Shown here: positions 1-13,203 of the stretch, one piece after another
How the letters are laid out: each line of letters opens with the position of its first letter
How positions within the stretch are numbered: position 1 is the first letter of the stretch
From: Maea johnstoni
Lineage: Eukaryota; Annelida; Polychaeta; Spionida; Magelonidae
DNA: 64,000 nucleotides
Assembly (NCBI GenBank): GCA_963942565.1
Contig: OZ012686.1
Location: 15,030,056-15,094,055, forward strand
Direction: 5' to 3'
Notes under the pieces: generated by a model
What the model saw: the letters and a program-made list of their open reading frames with translations, nothing else
Databases searched by the model: none
Told to the model about the DNA's origin: nothing
Position numbers and translations under genes: made by a program

Positions 1-223
1 GAAAATATCAACAATTCTTAACAGATTGAAATATCATCGAATGGTTTAAATATGGGTAATGACGTATTGTTACTTTGGAGAATATTGATAACAAATCCAC
101 AGATAGTTAACTAGAAATATTAGATATCATGCAAACGATGATACCATTCCACTAGTATGACAGACAACTGAAGATGACAGACCCCTAGATTTCAAAACAA
201 ATGTTGATAAGTTATTGTTTGTA
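1..223. other. No feature recognised
   Basis: AT-rich single-copy-looking sequence. I see no open frame of interest, no repeat and no splice-like exon. Confidence 0.5.
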
Positions 224-398
224 CAGGTGAACTTGGATATGACGGACTGAATGGGACCAGGAAAATTGGTCCGTCATATGCAAAATCCGTCGTATACATA
301 TGACGAATACTTGATATGCATCGGACTGGGGCCAAGCATATCGTTCGTCATATGCAAAAATCCGTCGTACAGTGGTCCGCCATATCCACGTTCACCTG
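224..398. mobile_element. MITE family A, Tc1/mariner-type, copy 1
   Basis: A 175-bp near-palindromic element bounded by TA dinucleotides (222-223 and 399-400). It starts CAGGTGAACTTGGATATG and ends with the approximate reverse complement (CATATCCACGTTCACCTG). A second copy of identical length lies at 29068-29242. TA target duplication and CAG...CTG ends fit a non-autonomous Tc1/mariner-like element. The short open frame across it is a by-product of the repeat. Confidence 0.85.
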
Positions 399-703
399 TA
401 TTTTATGTGTTCCTAGTAACTGGTCGTGATGTATATGCTAAGCCTTGTCTTATTTGTGTTTTAGGGTTTACAGCAGCTGTCCCCATGCTCCAAGAGGCAC
501 CATAGTCACCACCAACTTCCCCGATCTTCTTGTCGACTGACCCAGATCTACAGCCACAGAGAATTAATTATCCAAGAATTATAGAACATACTATGTGATA
601 GATATCCCTCTCTGGGTGATGCTGCTGCTGTCTGTGGGATGGGACGGACATGTATCGTCATGAATGGAGTTTAGGGATGGACACGGAGGGACAAACCATG
701 AAT
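399..703. other. No feature recognised
   Basis: Single-copy-looking sequence between two MITEs; nothing codes convincingly on either strand. Confidence 0.4.
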
Positions 704-707
704 TTAA

Positions 708-1098
708 CCCTTTCGTTGCTGGTTGCTAAATTTAGTCAACATGAAGTGATGACAAAAAGCTGAGAAATGACTGAAACCATGACAAATGGGTACTCATCTG
801 ACAGTACTCAGCGAGAGCTTTCTAACGAATACCAACATGATTGGGTAAAGATAATTTTTTGCCTTTTTCTGCATTGGAGGAAAGCTTAGATGAATAAAAA
901 AACAAGTGGATGTGAAACCAGGATACTGGATACAATACAAGAGCCCTCATTGGTCTCATAGTGATGCCACAATGAAGCCAAATTCCAGATAGCTGGGATA
1001 GCCAGGCCTTCACTATAGCGCATATAGTAATTGGTTTCTCGCTACATATCCATTCTTTTATTCATCTAAGACTAAAGTAGCCTCAGCAGCAGAAGGGT
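708..1098 (+). mobile_element. piggyBac-like MITE (TTAA family), copy a, interrupted
   Basis: Starts after TTAA (704-707) with CCCTTTCGTTGCTGG and contains the family's internal block with GGGTACTCATCTGA. Its far end (AGTAGCCTCAGCAG...AGAAGGG) reappears at 1073-1098, after a 188-bp insertion of MITE family C. The ends resemble the other copies at about 1.25, 3.5, 14.1, 30.0, 31.3, 32.3, 42.5, 59.6 and 63.5 kb. Confidence 0.8.
884..1071. mobile_element. MITE family C, copy 1, nested in a piggyBac-like MITE
   Basis: Terminal inverted repeats of about 27 bp begin GCTTAGATGAATAAAA and end TTTTATTCATCTAAG. The same ends bound the 270-bp copy at 22544-22813. Its insertion splits the piggyBac-like MITE at 708-1098. 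No clear target duplication is seen, so the superfamily is left open. Confidence 0.75.
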
Positions 1099-1247
1099 TT
1101 ACTAGTTCCTATTGAAAAGTGTAATATGGAACCATGGAAAATAAATTCAGAACCAAGTACAGGTAAACTTGCATACCTCACACTCGCCTACCTCAGACTT
1201 TCGCACATCCGAGACACAAGCACTGGCCCCAAATTATTCCTATCTTC

Positions 1248-1397
1248 TTAAACCTTATGCTGGTGGTGGCAAATTTTGCCTTTGCAAAATGATGCAAAAA
1301 TGGTGAAAAATGACTGAAACGTATGGGTACTCATCTGAAAGTACTCAGTGACAGCTATCCAATGAATGCCAACATGACAGGGTTTAGATGGTTTTTT
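1248..1397 (+). mobile_element. piggyBac-like MITE, copy b, truncated
   Basis: Begins TTAAACCTTATGCTGGTGG and matches the family through the GGGTTTAGATGG block, then stops at about 1397 without the far terminus. Confidence 0.7.
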
Positions 1398-1676
1398 ACA
1401 AGATAATACACCCAAAGAATGATGGCTCCAGGTCTCTGTCTCTTTATAATTTTCAAGTATATTTTATGATTCCCGAAGGTTATTTCAAGGAATTGATAGA
1501 ATTCAGCACGAATACAATTTAATTTGAGCTGCTTTTTTTCATTTTCTCAGTATTGAAGCTTATTCATGTATGTTGAAATGGGACTGTACACTGCAACATG
1601 ATTGCAGTCATTTTGTTTTGTTTAGAACTTAGCTTTAGCTTGGCAACACAACTCTAACCACCATGGCTGTGATCAG

Positions 1677-2417
1677 CCAATCAAAAGTCAGTTAGCCAAA
1701 CCATCAGCACTGTGATTGGCCAATCAGAAGCCAGTTAGTCAAACCATCAGCACTGTGATTGGCCAATCAGAAGCCAGTTAGAAAAACCATCAGCACTGTG
1801 ATTGGCCAATCAAAAGTCAGTTAGCCAAACCATCAGCACTGTGATTGGCCAATCAGGAGCCAGTTAGAAAAACCATCAGCACTGTGATTGGCCAATCAAA
1901 AGTCAGTTAGCCAAACCATCAGCACTGTGATTGGCCAATCAGGAGCCAGTTAGTCAAACCATTGATCAGCACTGTGCTTAGCCAATTAGAAGCCAGCTAT
2001 CTAAACCATCAGCACTGTGATTAGCCAATCGGCAGCCAGTTATCCAAACCATCAGCACTGTGGTTGACCAATCAGAAGCCAGTTAGATAAACCATCAGGT
2101 CTGTGATAAACCAATCAGAAGCCAGCTATCCAAACCATCTGTACTGTGATTGGCCAATCAGAAGCCAGTTAGCCAAACCATCAGCACTGTGATTGGCCAA
2201 TCAGAAGCCAGTTAACCAAACCATCAGCACTGTGACTAGCCAATCAGAAGCCAGTTAGCCAAACCATCAGCTATGTGATTGACCAATCAGAAGGCAGTCA
2301 GCCAAAACCATCAGCACTGTGATTGGCCAATCAGAAGCCAGTTAGAAAAACCATCAGCACTGTGATTGACCAATCAGAAGCCAGTCAGCCAAACCATCAG
2401 CACTGTGATTGGCCAAT
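1677..2417. repeat. 43-bp minisatellite with back-to-back CCAAT boxes
   Basis: About 17 units of 43 bp plus a partial unit. Each unit runs from CCAATCAGAAGCCAGTTAG through CCAAACCATCAGCACTGTG to GATTGG, so adjacent units meet at ATTGGCCAAT, a CCAAT box on each strand. Units 3-6 show an alternating pattern (AAAAGTCAG versus GGAGCCAG types), a sign of two-unit (86-bp) duplication. Units near 1960-2110 are the most diverged. Confidence 0.95.
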
Positions 2418-2420
2418 GGC

Positions 2421-3526
2421 AGTGAAGTCAACTATATAATATTAACTTCCTGGTGTCACTCAAGGTCTCCAAATATATTTATTAGAATGATATGGTTAGA
2501 TGACTTTAATAAATGTGAAATGTGTGTTGATATGTGATAAAAAGAAACCGATTCTGGTTTGCCATGTTGGCTTGTGTAAACCATCATTATTGGCAGATGA
2601 GCTCAGTCATACAAATTGCTGTGGACTAGTTGACCTTTGACCTTTCTGTATTCAACCATGATGGGTTAAGCAACCCTGCTCATTAGATCAGAACCTATTC
2701 CTATATTAATTGATTAATTGGATTAAGAGGAGATGGAAGACTTGTGCAGATAAATTCTTAGTTTTGAGACAATTAACAAGAGGTATTAGTAAACTGGTTC
2801 ACCAATATGATGAAATGTGGATAAAACTTGGTGGAAAAAAATTAAAATTCCATCATGTACCAAAAATGCAGTACAGTGTGTTCAGGTGATTTGTAGAATA
2901 GGATTTTAAAATCACGATATGTAAGTTTCAATCAATTCAAATATTCAACCATTTGTATCGACTCATATGCAATCCAGGGAGAATGGAGAGGTGTGTTTTT
3001 ACAATGTTACTACGTCAATGTCAGCTTCATGATCTTCCACTATTACGATACTCCCACTGCCTCAAAACCATGTCTACTTGTCATCTAATGCTTATACTGG
3101 TCATAGTGTGACCATGATCATAGAAATGACATGGAATGAAGAGAAAACTGCCAAATTTACAAAATCAGTTATGATCATACAAAGGATATTAGGTTGAAAT
3201 GAATTTGATCTAATTTTATTATCTTAGTTATCTGAACATACCAATGACAAATATGCCTAATCGATGCAATACTAGAAGAAAACATATACATTTTACACAT
3301 GAAATTAGGTTCCCTTTTGGGGACCATTGCTATAAGAAAGGGATTTTTTATTGCAAAGCAGTTTATAGCATATCAATGTCTTTTTTTTTCAAGAGGTATT
3401 TAGCAAACAATTAGATATTTGAATTCAGCTTCACAAGCTTAGCGCTTCAACAAAGAGTCCATTAGCCTCTCATCCCGTCTCTCTACCAACTACTACTAGT
3501 TCTGGACAAGTGCTGTGGACCCTATC
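2421..3526. other. No feature recognised
   Basis: AT-rich sequence; short open frames only and no splice-flanked candidate exon noticed. Confidence 0.4.
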
Positions 3527-3530
3527 TTAA

Positions 3531-3800
3531 CCCTTATGCTGCGAGTGGCTAATTTAGCCAATACAAAATGATGCAAACACCTGAAAAATGACTGAAACCC
3601 TGGCATATTGGTACTCATTCGAGAGTACTCAGCGAGAACTATCAAATGAATACCAACATGACAGGGTTTAGATTGATTTAAAAAATCTTTCCCAGGCCTT
3701 GACATTAACTTTTTGAGGCACTTGTCCTGTGGGCAATATTATTATTCAATACATTTCCATCCTTGTGCTTTGGACGAAATTAGCTTCAGCATTGAAAGGG
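3531..3800 (+). mobile_element. piggyBac-like MITE, copy c
   Basis: Full-length copy after TTAA (3527-3530): CCCTTATGCTGCGAGTGG to TCAGCATTGAAAGGG. An extra ~70-bp block at about 3690-3765 is absent from other copies. The right TTAA has decayed to TCAT. Confidence 0.8.
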
Positions 3801-3802
3801 TC

Positions 3803-4850
3803 ATTTTCTGAGCTGAGACATTGTGATAGTTCTCTTAGAGTTGCTAGTAGCTGTGGCTAGCAGCACTAACATAAACACCACTGAGTGTATAAACTAACTG
3901 TCGTATATCATGCTTTTGCATAGTTTATTACTGATGGCTTAGCCAATTCATTTCTAAATGTGTTTCTATCAATTATATGAGTGTGTGTCACTGAAAACAT
4001 TTAGTTTTCAGAAAAACCATGAACATATCTTAGGTTGCACCTATAGAGTTCTCCAAGAGGAAATTGGTGTTTGCAGGTTGATTTGTTATTATTTTGACTC
4101 CATGTCATCTATCTCCATTTCACAGAGGGTATCACATGTACTGTGTCAACTGCAGCTAATCCACTTCTCAAGCAGTCGTTATCTAGTTGATCAGTATCAG
4201 AGTATAGAGCTATATTGTGATCTGCTATATTGTGATAGTATCAGAAATATGTAACACCAGAAATATACAAATAGAATATGCTGAATTTAACTGTTATCAA
4301 CTTCAAAATACAGTGTGAAATGAAACATGTACATTACCTCGTTGTGTGCCTACCGAGTTAAAACAGAAACGGTTGTCAGTTTATGAGCTGATCAATAAGC
4401 GAAAAAAAATTGCAGTTTTGGTCAGACAGTGCAAAATAGCATCGCTACTTGTACACAGCAAAAAATAAAATTCTATTTGCATTTAGAAGTTTTTTCCTGC
4501 GTCATACTTGCACCATTGTAAAGTTCAATTCTCGTACATACAGATTTTGATTTTGTTTGAATTCAACTATCATACATGTCACAATAAATGATGATTGGTG
4601 AGATCAAAATTCACACCTGCTCTTGTAAAGAAAATAGAAAAATGACATTGAAAGGGTTATTTTTGCTGAATGTGAAGAGCTTGGATGCACCTTTCTTGTT
4701 TGGAGCCTGATGCCAATCTAGGCAGGTAACAGTTTGGGACATCTGATAATAAAAGGTCAAAGTCATCAAGATTCATTAAGAAAAACATAATGCGTTCATT
4801 TTGCTCCTCTGACAATCATGATAAAAATTTGTTTCCCCTGATAGCTATAG
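3803..4850. other. No feature recognised
   Basis: AT-rich; the 98-codon open frame at 3958-4254 has no recognisable domain or conserved motif and is not called as a gene. Confidence 0.35.
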
Positions 4851-4959
4851 GTGGCGCCGTCCATCACCTCATCGCCTCATCCTACAAGTCCTGAGAATGG
4901 GCAGCTCCACGTACCGTATCTCGAGATCCCTATTCAGGCATTCTTATGATGCACCTCGT

Positions 4960-6320
4960 TACTCAGTCTAGTCGTCACATCCAGCCACTTCAATTCTTTG
5001 TTCAGAGGCAGTGTCATCGGTATCTGTGAGAGACTGGCCACAGTTCATCTGCAGGGGGACACGCAATGTCTTGGCTGATGTGCTGTCCAGGGACAAATAC
5101 CGTAATCTCTCAATTAACCGCACATGACCGATTAAGCGCACATGCCTATTTTTCACGGTTAGAGGGGGAACGGCCAGTGCAACTGTCATGAAAAAGTATG
5201 AAAACCGAAATCACAAACCTTTCCTCTTGCCTCCCCAGGAGGCTACTGGATAGAGGGAACCTCTTAAAGAACTGAAAAATAGGAATTCTACCCAGATTTC
5301 TCATTGAACTGCCATTGGTGCAGTACACTTTGGTTTTGGGGATGGACATTTGATCTCAAGCCACCCTGTAATGAACCTTCATTCTTAGTGAACCTCTCTG
5401 ACTGTTCCCGGACAATGAGGCTCACTGCCCAATCCGGCCATTGAGATGGTACTTGGATCACACCAAGACCATTCGGGACGTGAAAGGGTTCCTCTCATCT
5501 CCAAGGAACCTCACTGCAAGGCAGCTAAGGTGACCAATGCAGGATGGGTCAAAGAGGCTATCACGGGTGCGCACCTACACCTTTTGGTGGTAGAGTGCTG
5601 GAGTATGAGTTGAATTTGAATTTTGTTTTTCTTCACATTTATGCCAATTGTGGCTAATTCGTGACTAGCCAGTTGTAAGAAATGGAGGAAACCGGAGTAG
5701 CCGGCGAAAACCACCGCCTATCCCCAAGTCACTGGCAACTTTCTCACATGCCCAGGCTGGGTGGAGTATGAGTATCCAGGCCTATGATACCAGGGGCATG
5801 GCGGCTTCCTGGACTAGGCTGGCTGGAATCTCCGTTCCCGACATCATGGATGCAGTGCCTTGCAGCACTCCTTTTACAGAAGTTTTTACCTCAAGGAGCT
5901 CCCAAACACAAAGGGAAGTTTGGGCAAGCAGTTCTGATGACTGCGAGTTCTTCAGGCTCCTGACTTGACCACCCAGCTTTTGGTTGGGGTGGGGCACTGC
6001 TTCAAGATATGAACAGTTAATGTATTTCAGTAATCAGGAAATTACTAGTAATATTCGAATTACTTAGAAATACTTACCTGTTCATTTCCCAACCCATCCT
6101 CCCCTACTCTTCGTTATGGTGTACGGATTGAGCACTGATTCAATATGGCGGGTGATGGACAGCACCATCAGGATTGCCATCAGGGGAAACTAATTTTCCT
6201 ATAATTGTCGGAGGAGCAATTTGCATGACAAGCTTCCAAGACATGAACAGGTATTTCTAGATATTAGGAAAGTACTACTAGTTCCCTCATTTCAAAGTAT
6301 TCAAGCTTCATATTTCATGC
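4960..6320 (+). mobile_element. DIRS-like tyrosine-recombinase retroelement, fossil fragment
   Basis: Two coding remnants point to a DIRS-type element. Near 5050-5100 the + strand reads NVLADVLSRD, like the end of the RNase H domain in this group. Near 5780-5890 it reads YDTRGMAASW and SVPDIMDA, like the C-terminal part of the DIRS tyrosine recombinase. Sequence after 5990 includes a direct/inverted 'gaacag' motif of the kind seen in 3' regions of such elements. The element is incomplete, with multiple breaks and at least one later insertion (an interspersed repeat at about 5560-5765). It looks old. Boundaries are approximate. Confidence 0.55.
5560..5765. repeat. Interspersed repeat with a GGAGGAAACCGGAG core
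   Basis: The core AAACCGGAG...GGCGAAAACCACC...CCCCAAGTCAC recurs at about 6640-6690 and 60726-60785. The three occurrences share roughly 55 bp, so this is a dispersed element, possibly a SINE-like fragment. Its full ends are not resolved. Confidence 0.5.
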
Positions 6321-7820
<1,500 letters not shown>

Positions 7821-8089
7821 TCAATATGAGTTTATTCAGTGTGTATTCCTGTTAATGGCATTGCCCTGCACCTCTGTATACCCCTTGTTTGAGTCGAAGT
7901 AAGGCTGGGGAGTACAGTGAGTGAAAAGATTTCTCATATGGCTCCTTCAAAAACACACACAAAAAACTATTTTCGATAAGGGGTTGCACGCTATACACAA
8001 AGCTAAGGTCTATGCATCATTTTAAAGGCCTGAACTAGGGGTGCGTCTTATATACAGGTGCGTAATGACCGTCTTGTTTGGTATTTTTA
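7821..8089. other. No feature recognised
   Basis: Short single-copy-looking stretch between a microsatellite and a LINE fragment. Confidence 0.3.
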
Positions 8090-8330
8090 TCCTCTTCACT
8101 ACATGGAAACCCAAAGTGGCTTCCGGAACACAAGAAGCACAATGGAACACCTTGTGTGTTTGAAACCTAGGTAAGAGGGAATTCTAAATGGGGAACATGT
8201 GGTTCTGCTTTTTCGACCTTGAAAAATCATATGACACCACTTGGAAATACGGAATTGTGAAAGATATATACGCTATGGACCTCAGGGGACGATGCGGGGA
8301 TATGTGGGGCAGGGTTGAAAATGGTGACAG
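8090..8330 (+). mobile_element. I/jockey-type LINE fragment, reverse transcriptase N-terminal half
   Basis: The + strand reads QSGFRKHRSTMEHLV and then KSYDTTWKYGIVKDIYAMDL across a frame change. This matches the FDLEKAYDTTW block of non-LTR reverse transcriptases of the I/jockey group. It may be the upstream part of the same old insertion as 9985-10882. Degenerate and non-functional. Confidence 0.75.
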
Positions 8331-9439
8331 CTAGTCAGTCATTAACCCTGGTAGTGCTGTAACTGGATACATCTCTTTCCTTGTCATCTTCTCCTTTTTC
8401 CACATTCATGTCAGCATCAACTTGCTGATGGCTCTGACATGGAATAGAGGTTTTGGGCAGCAGCAATGTCAAAAGTTGTACAATTAAAAAATAATTTATT
8501 AGGTTACTCTAGGGGTGCGACACTCTGACACTGGTACAACAGTGGAGTACCTCCTGGTCTGTCTACTCTGCTAGCAGGGCTTCCCTGAAGTTTGCAGCCG
8601 ATTTACGGAGCGTGATCACATGTGCTTGGTAGATTAAAAACAGCTTTTACAGTTGTTATCACATTGACACTATTACAGTATCCCCAGGAGGAAAGGACAG
8701 CATATCTATTTGGATTTTAATGCCATTAGAATTAGGGGCTAAAAGTGGCTAGGGAGGGTCAACTGAAATATAAACTGAGGAGAGCAGAGTTGGCACGAGT
8801 TGGTGTCTGCTCTCATTTCGGCTTTTGATGGGTGAAGTCAACAAACAGGAACTAGTTAGTATCAATTATAATTCACCATCACAAACACTTATCAAAAAAT
8901 GTAATTAATGTGTCCCATGTATTTGTCCACACTCTCTCTTCTCAGCTGAAAGACCAGGGCTGACATACAGTTCTGCGCATTTAATGGCCGGCCAATTCCC
9001 TGTGCGTATAATAAATGGGGAATAGTATTTCAAATCTGGGAAATGGACTTGGGGAGAGGTGCATGCAGGGGGTACATGGGGTAATATGGTACCGACCCTT
9101 TTCATTGAAAACTTTTTATCCAAAAGAAAATTTCCAGGACATCCCTCTCTGATTTTTATGACCAAGAAGTGGGCGTTCTTTAAGGTAGCATTTTATTTGT
9201 CATCCTATTTATAGTTTTAAAGATCAACAGCATCACCAGCTGTATAAGAAATGGTGTTGACAAGTCTCTGATCGTTGATGACTTTGGTGTCTCATATTGA
9301 TTAAAACACATGCAAGCCATAGAAAGGCAGCTCCAACTCCAGCTGAATAGAAGAGAAGATTGAGCTGATAACAATGGTTTTAAATTCTCCCAATCAAAGA
9401 CAGTTTGTGTCCATTTTTGTTGGAGAAGGGGTCTACATC
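8331..9439. other. No feature recognised
   Basis: Sequence between two LINE fragments, possibly further decayed LINE or insertion; no domain can be read in any frame. Confidence 0.3.
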
Positions 9440-9981
9440 CAGATCCTCTCAATGCTCTCCTAATTGGAATACAACAGGATTTGATTGCAAAGCTGCAGCT
9501 ACTACAAAACAGTGCAGTAAGGATAGTATTGAGAACCAGGAAGTATGAACATATCACACCTGTTCTCATCAAGCTTCCCTGGCTACCAATCAAATTCCGC
9601 ATCCAATTTAAGGTCCTACTGCTGGTATACAAGGCGCTCAACGGACTTGCACATAAGTACATCAAGGAGCTGCTCGTGCCTTATAAACCCAGACGCCATC
9701 TACGATCAGAAGCAAAGGGCCTTCTGGATGAGTCTCGGACTAGACTCAAATTTGGAGATCGCGCTTTCTCCATTAGTGCACCGAGATTATGGAATGCGCT
9801 TCCACATCACCTGAAGGATTCTACATTGTGTCAGGCCGTGTCTCAAAACACACCTTTTCAGGCTCGCCCATTGAGGTGTTGTTGACTATGACTCAAACTA
9901 TGACAATGTGCAGCGCTTTTGAACATTTTATGAATGGAAAAGGCGCTATATAAATTCCAATTATTATTATTATTATTATTA
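9440..9981 (+). mobile_element. L2/CR1-like LINE 3' end with (ATT)n tail
   Basis: An open stretch of about 134 codons (9481-9885) includes LQLLQNSAVRIV, TRKYEHITPVL, LPWLPIKFRIQFK and FGDRAFSISAPRLWNALP, the C-terminal signature of L2-type reverse transcriptases. The 3' end GGCGCTATATAAATTCC followed by (ATT)n at 9960-9981 is typical of L2-group tails. It is 5'-truncated, as usual for LINE copies, and relatively intact, so younger than its neighbours. Confidence 0.9.
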
Positions 9982-9984
9982 TCC

Positions 9985-10882
9985 CTATTTGGTTCCTAAC
10001 AATAATCCCATTCCTTTAAAAAAGGAAACAAACTTCCTTGGAATCTTACTTGATTCAAAACTATCATGTGTCCCTCATATGAAGGGCCTTATGAAAAAGT
10101 GTATCAAAGCTTTGCATTTGTTGAGAGTTGTTTCTTTTCTGAATGGGGTGGGCATGGGGACCGTAGTTCTTTTACGGCTCTATAGGGCCCTTGTTTGTTC
10201 TAAGTTAGACTATGGGTGTTTTATATATGGAGTAGCAAGAATCATATATTTCTTTGCTGGATCCAATTCAGAATCAGGGTTTGAAGCTTTCTCTCGGAAC
10301 CTAAAGAACCTCTCCTGCACAGAGTCTTTGTGTTGAGGCAAATGAGCTCTTTACCTCAGAAGAGAGGAGCTTGCCCTTCAATTTGCAATCAAAATAGCAG
10401 CAAACCCAAATAACTCTGTTTATGCAAACCATTTTTAACCCTCTGTATTTGGACCATTTTGATAGAAAATCAAGAGTCATTCCTACTCTTGGTATTCTGG
10501 TTAGAGAGTTAGGAGGAATTATATTTTAACCCCAACATCATAGCTAAGTTTCAATTTCCTGATACTTGTCCTTCGATATATCCTACATCTATGGTCAACC
10601 TCACTCTTTCATTTGCCAAGAAGGATAAAACGGATGCTTCAATGAACTTAAAGTCTACTTGATGAGGTGAAAGATTTCTTTCGAGTCGCGTGAACACAGG
10701 CATGTGTGCCTTAATAAAATTGATCGTTGCATGATCACTGTTGAAATTGTTCATTATTTTGTGAGTATTTTTATTTATTTATTGCTTTGTTATTGTTTTC
10801 TACAATAACAAAGGACCATACGCACTAAATGGCCTTTTTGTGCCATTGTGCTTTAAAGCAAGCATTCATTCATTCATTCCGT
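9985..10882 (+). mobile_element. I/jockey-type LINE fragment with 3' end
   Basis: Encodes the later reverse-transcriptase region (NFLGILLDSKLSCVPHMK, LLRLYRALVCSKLDYG), then QSLCVEANE after a frame change. The 3' end at 10740-10882 has AATGGCCTTTTTGTGCC and a (CATT)n tail. The RNase H part is missing, so there is an internal deletion. It begins immediately after the L2 tail, which may have interrupted an older insertion that includes 8090-8330. Confidence 0.8.
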
Positions 10883-10894
10883 ATTGGTAAATGG

Positions 10895-11552
10895 GCTTAA
10901 TTTTATGAGTGCAGGTGTTAAGGAATTTATTATTTTCTCCGATTCAAAGTCTGCTCTTCAGGCCATTTCGGGCCAAGACTAGACACATCCTCTTGTCCTC
11001 TACATACTGGAACGCCTCAATTGGCTAGCACAGTACCAAGAAAAAAGAAAATTATTTTACTGGATTCCCATTACTGGATCATTATTCGGATACAAATACC
11101 TGTGAATGGTCACACTCATTTGACTCACTGCTTCCTTTTGAAAGGGGAAGATCCTCCCCAATGTATAGCTTGTGACTGTCATTTGACCGTCAAGCATATT
11201 TTATCTGAATGTGTAGATTTTATTGAATCTAGAAATAGACATTTTAGTGTAAATAGCTTTAAAGAACTCTTTAAAAAAGGTTCCTCCAGACAGCATTTTA
11301 TCCTATTTACATGAGATTGGTCTGTTTTACAGATTATAAGATATTTTAAGAATTTTGTTTATTTTGAAACATCTTTGTATGCACTACTTATAATCTAAAA
11401 CTGTTCATTATTTTGTAAATATTTTTATTTATTTATTGCTTTGTTATTGTTTTCAACAATAACAAAGGACCATTGTTTTACACAAATTGTATGGCACTAA
11501 ATGGCCTTTGTGTGCCGATGTGCCTTTAAACAATCATTCATTCATTCATTAT
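10895..11552 (+). mobile_element. I/jockey-type LINE fragment, RNase H and C terminus
   Basis: Reads IIFSDSKSALQAISGQD (RNase H) at about 10930-10980 and then GHTHLTHCFLLKGEDPPQC, TVKHILSECVDF and NSFKELF near 11110-11270, the C-terminal block of this LINE group. It ends with AATGGCCTTTGTGTGCC and (CATT)n. Several stops and frame changes; inactive. Confidence 0.85.
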
Positions 11553-11639
11553 GAATATTGATCAGCATCACCCAAAAGCAAATTTGTATCAAGTGTCATG
11601 ATTTTTTTTCAAAGTGCACACTTTTTGTTCTTGCTGCCC

Positions 11640-11925
11640 TGCGATCAGCTGTTAAGCTAACAGATCTGAAACTTGAACTGAAGTTGATGTTAACGCCTAA
11701 GGCGTTAGTGTTTATGCCTGTACAAACTATATGGGAAGAGGGCTTCTCTTAACAGAAAGCTCAGATCAGCACTAACATTTTCTGTTACATTTGGTGTTAA
11801 TGCAAAATTTACCACACAGCTGTGCGTTAATGCAAACATCTTGCTGGGATTTCAAGTACTGCGTTAACGTTAACGTTTAACACTAACACCGGCGTTAAAT
11901 TTGGTGTTAACGCAGTATTTAAACT
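11640..11925. repeat. GTTAACGC-rich inverted-repeat region
   Basis: Several GTTAACGC/GCGTTAAC motifs in both orientations, including ACTGCGTTAACG at about 11860 facing GTTAACGCAGT at about 11905. Probably a decayed hairpin-type element; ends not defined. Confidence 0.4.
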
Positions 11926-12261
11926 CACCCATTGTCGTCAACTCATAGTTGGTCCTTTACAACTTAAAAAATATTAATTTCAAAGTTCATATTAATGTTC
12001 CCTGACATCTAATTGACTTAGATGTCATTCAATTTTGCCAAAAAGTGTCAGGGAAAGAACGCTAATGATCGTGTACTAAAACTGCTCATGATTCATGTTT
12101 TTCTTTGGTAATCATGCGATGTGTGGATCTGTCTATGGATACCATGCATCTAAAATATCTCTTAGTCCTCTTTGGATCAGAAGGCTCTGCTCTTACTCTC
12201 CCTCTTTTTCTTCTTTCACCTAGAATAGTGACGGTTTGTCATTGTTCTTCATCAATGACAA

Positions 12262-12343
12262 ATGAACTTTTTGCAAATGCCTTATGGCACTAAATGACAT
12301 TTGTGTGTCGATGTGCCTTTAAACACTTATTTATTCATTCATT
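12262..12343 (+). mobile_element. I/jockey-type LINE, severely 5'-truncated 3' tail
   Basis: About 80 bp matching only the extreme 3' end of the two LINE copies upstream (GGCACTAAATGACATTTGTG... and an ATTC-rich tail). Confidence 0.7.
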
Positions 12344-12369
12344 GGTAATCATAGTAAGGAACATATGCA

Positions 12370-12401
12370 GGAATAGGTGAGATTCATATCTCACCTATTC
12401 C
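12370..12401. repeat. Perfect 14-bp hairpin
   Basis: GGAATAGGTGAGAT and its exact reverse complement are separated by four bases (TCAT). Confidence 0.9.
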
Positions 12402-12531
12402 GTTTGAATTTTGCCATAATTTGTCATATTTATCGTGTGCGGCCAACCGGAAGTTGATCATCTGTAGCGATAATGGCGAGACATCGGTAATGGCGAGATT
12501 TCTCGCTTACCGCTATTGACGCAACATGGCA

Positions 12532-12553
12532 GTTGGCGAGATATCTCGCCAAC
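12532..12553. repeat. Perfect 22-bp palindrome in a GGCGAGA-rich patch
   Basis: A gap-free palindrome centred on GAGATATCTC. The surrounding 12465-12560 holds further GGCGAGA...TCTCGC pairs, so this looks like a compact hairpin-forming element. Confidence 0.85.
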
Positions 12554-12846
12554 CGCAGCAAGGGGGTTAATGGATGCAGTTTTGTAATCTACTGGTATGC
12601 TCCCTTTTTTTAGTAAATATAATAGACAGACAGCTTTTTCGTTCAACGATATATGGTCATTTCACCATCTTTTTTATGATTCTGATGTATACCCTTTTAA
12701 AAAAACTGACAGAGACGGACCCCTCAGGAATGCTGACTAGTGAATCCCATGGTAAATGAAAGTGGCATTCATGTAGATGATAATGATAATCAGTTAAAGG
12801 GGCGGGGAGGGGGGGGGGGTGCAATAAGATATCTACCAATCTACTA

Positions 12847-13203
12847 CCAGTGGGCCGATATTGGACCGCTCTTTGGTTTGCCTACTCACTACTGCCTAAC
12901 ATCCACCAGGAGCACCAACGTTGGGCCGATGTATGACCGCTTGATGATTTGCCAACCTGCTACCATCCAAAAACCTCCATGACAGAGCCAACAAAGGGCC
13001 ACTGTTGGCCGGATTTCTGGATTTCTCCGCTCAAACCCGCCCAGGAGCCACCCTTAAGGCCAACAATGGGCATCTGTTGGCCCGCCCGATGTTCATGTAC
13101 GCCGACTTCCACCCAGGAGCCACCACAAGAACCAACAATGGGCGACAATGGCCCACTGTATGATTTTTCCACCCGCTCCCGCCCAAAAGCCACCAAGAGC
13201 ACC
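12847..13203. repeat. Degenerate tandem repeat (GGGCCAACA type)
   Basis: About five imperfect units of roughly 65-75 bp share CCAACAATGGGC(C)ACTGT and CAGGAGCCACC motifs. Open frames on both strands through it have no recognisable domain and are regarded as by-products. Confidence 0.7.

Noticed and set aside
1677-2417. CRISPR array
   Set aside because: The 43-bp units are tandem without unique spacers, and this is animal DNA.
9180-9665. 161-codon minus-strand frame
   Set aside because: Mostly antisense to the L2-like LINE reverse-transcriptase region.
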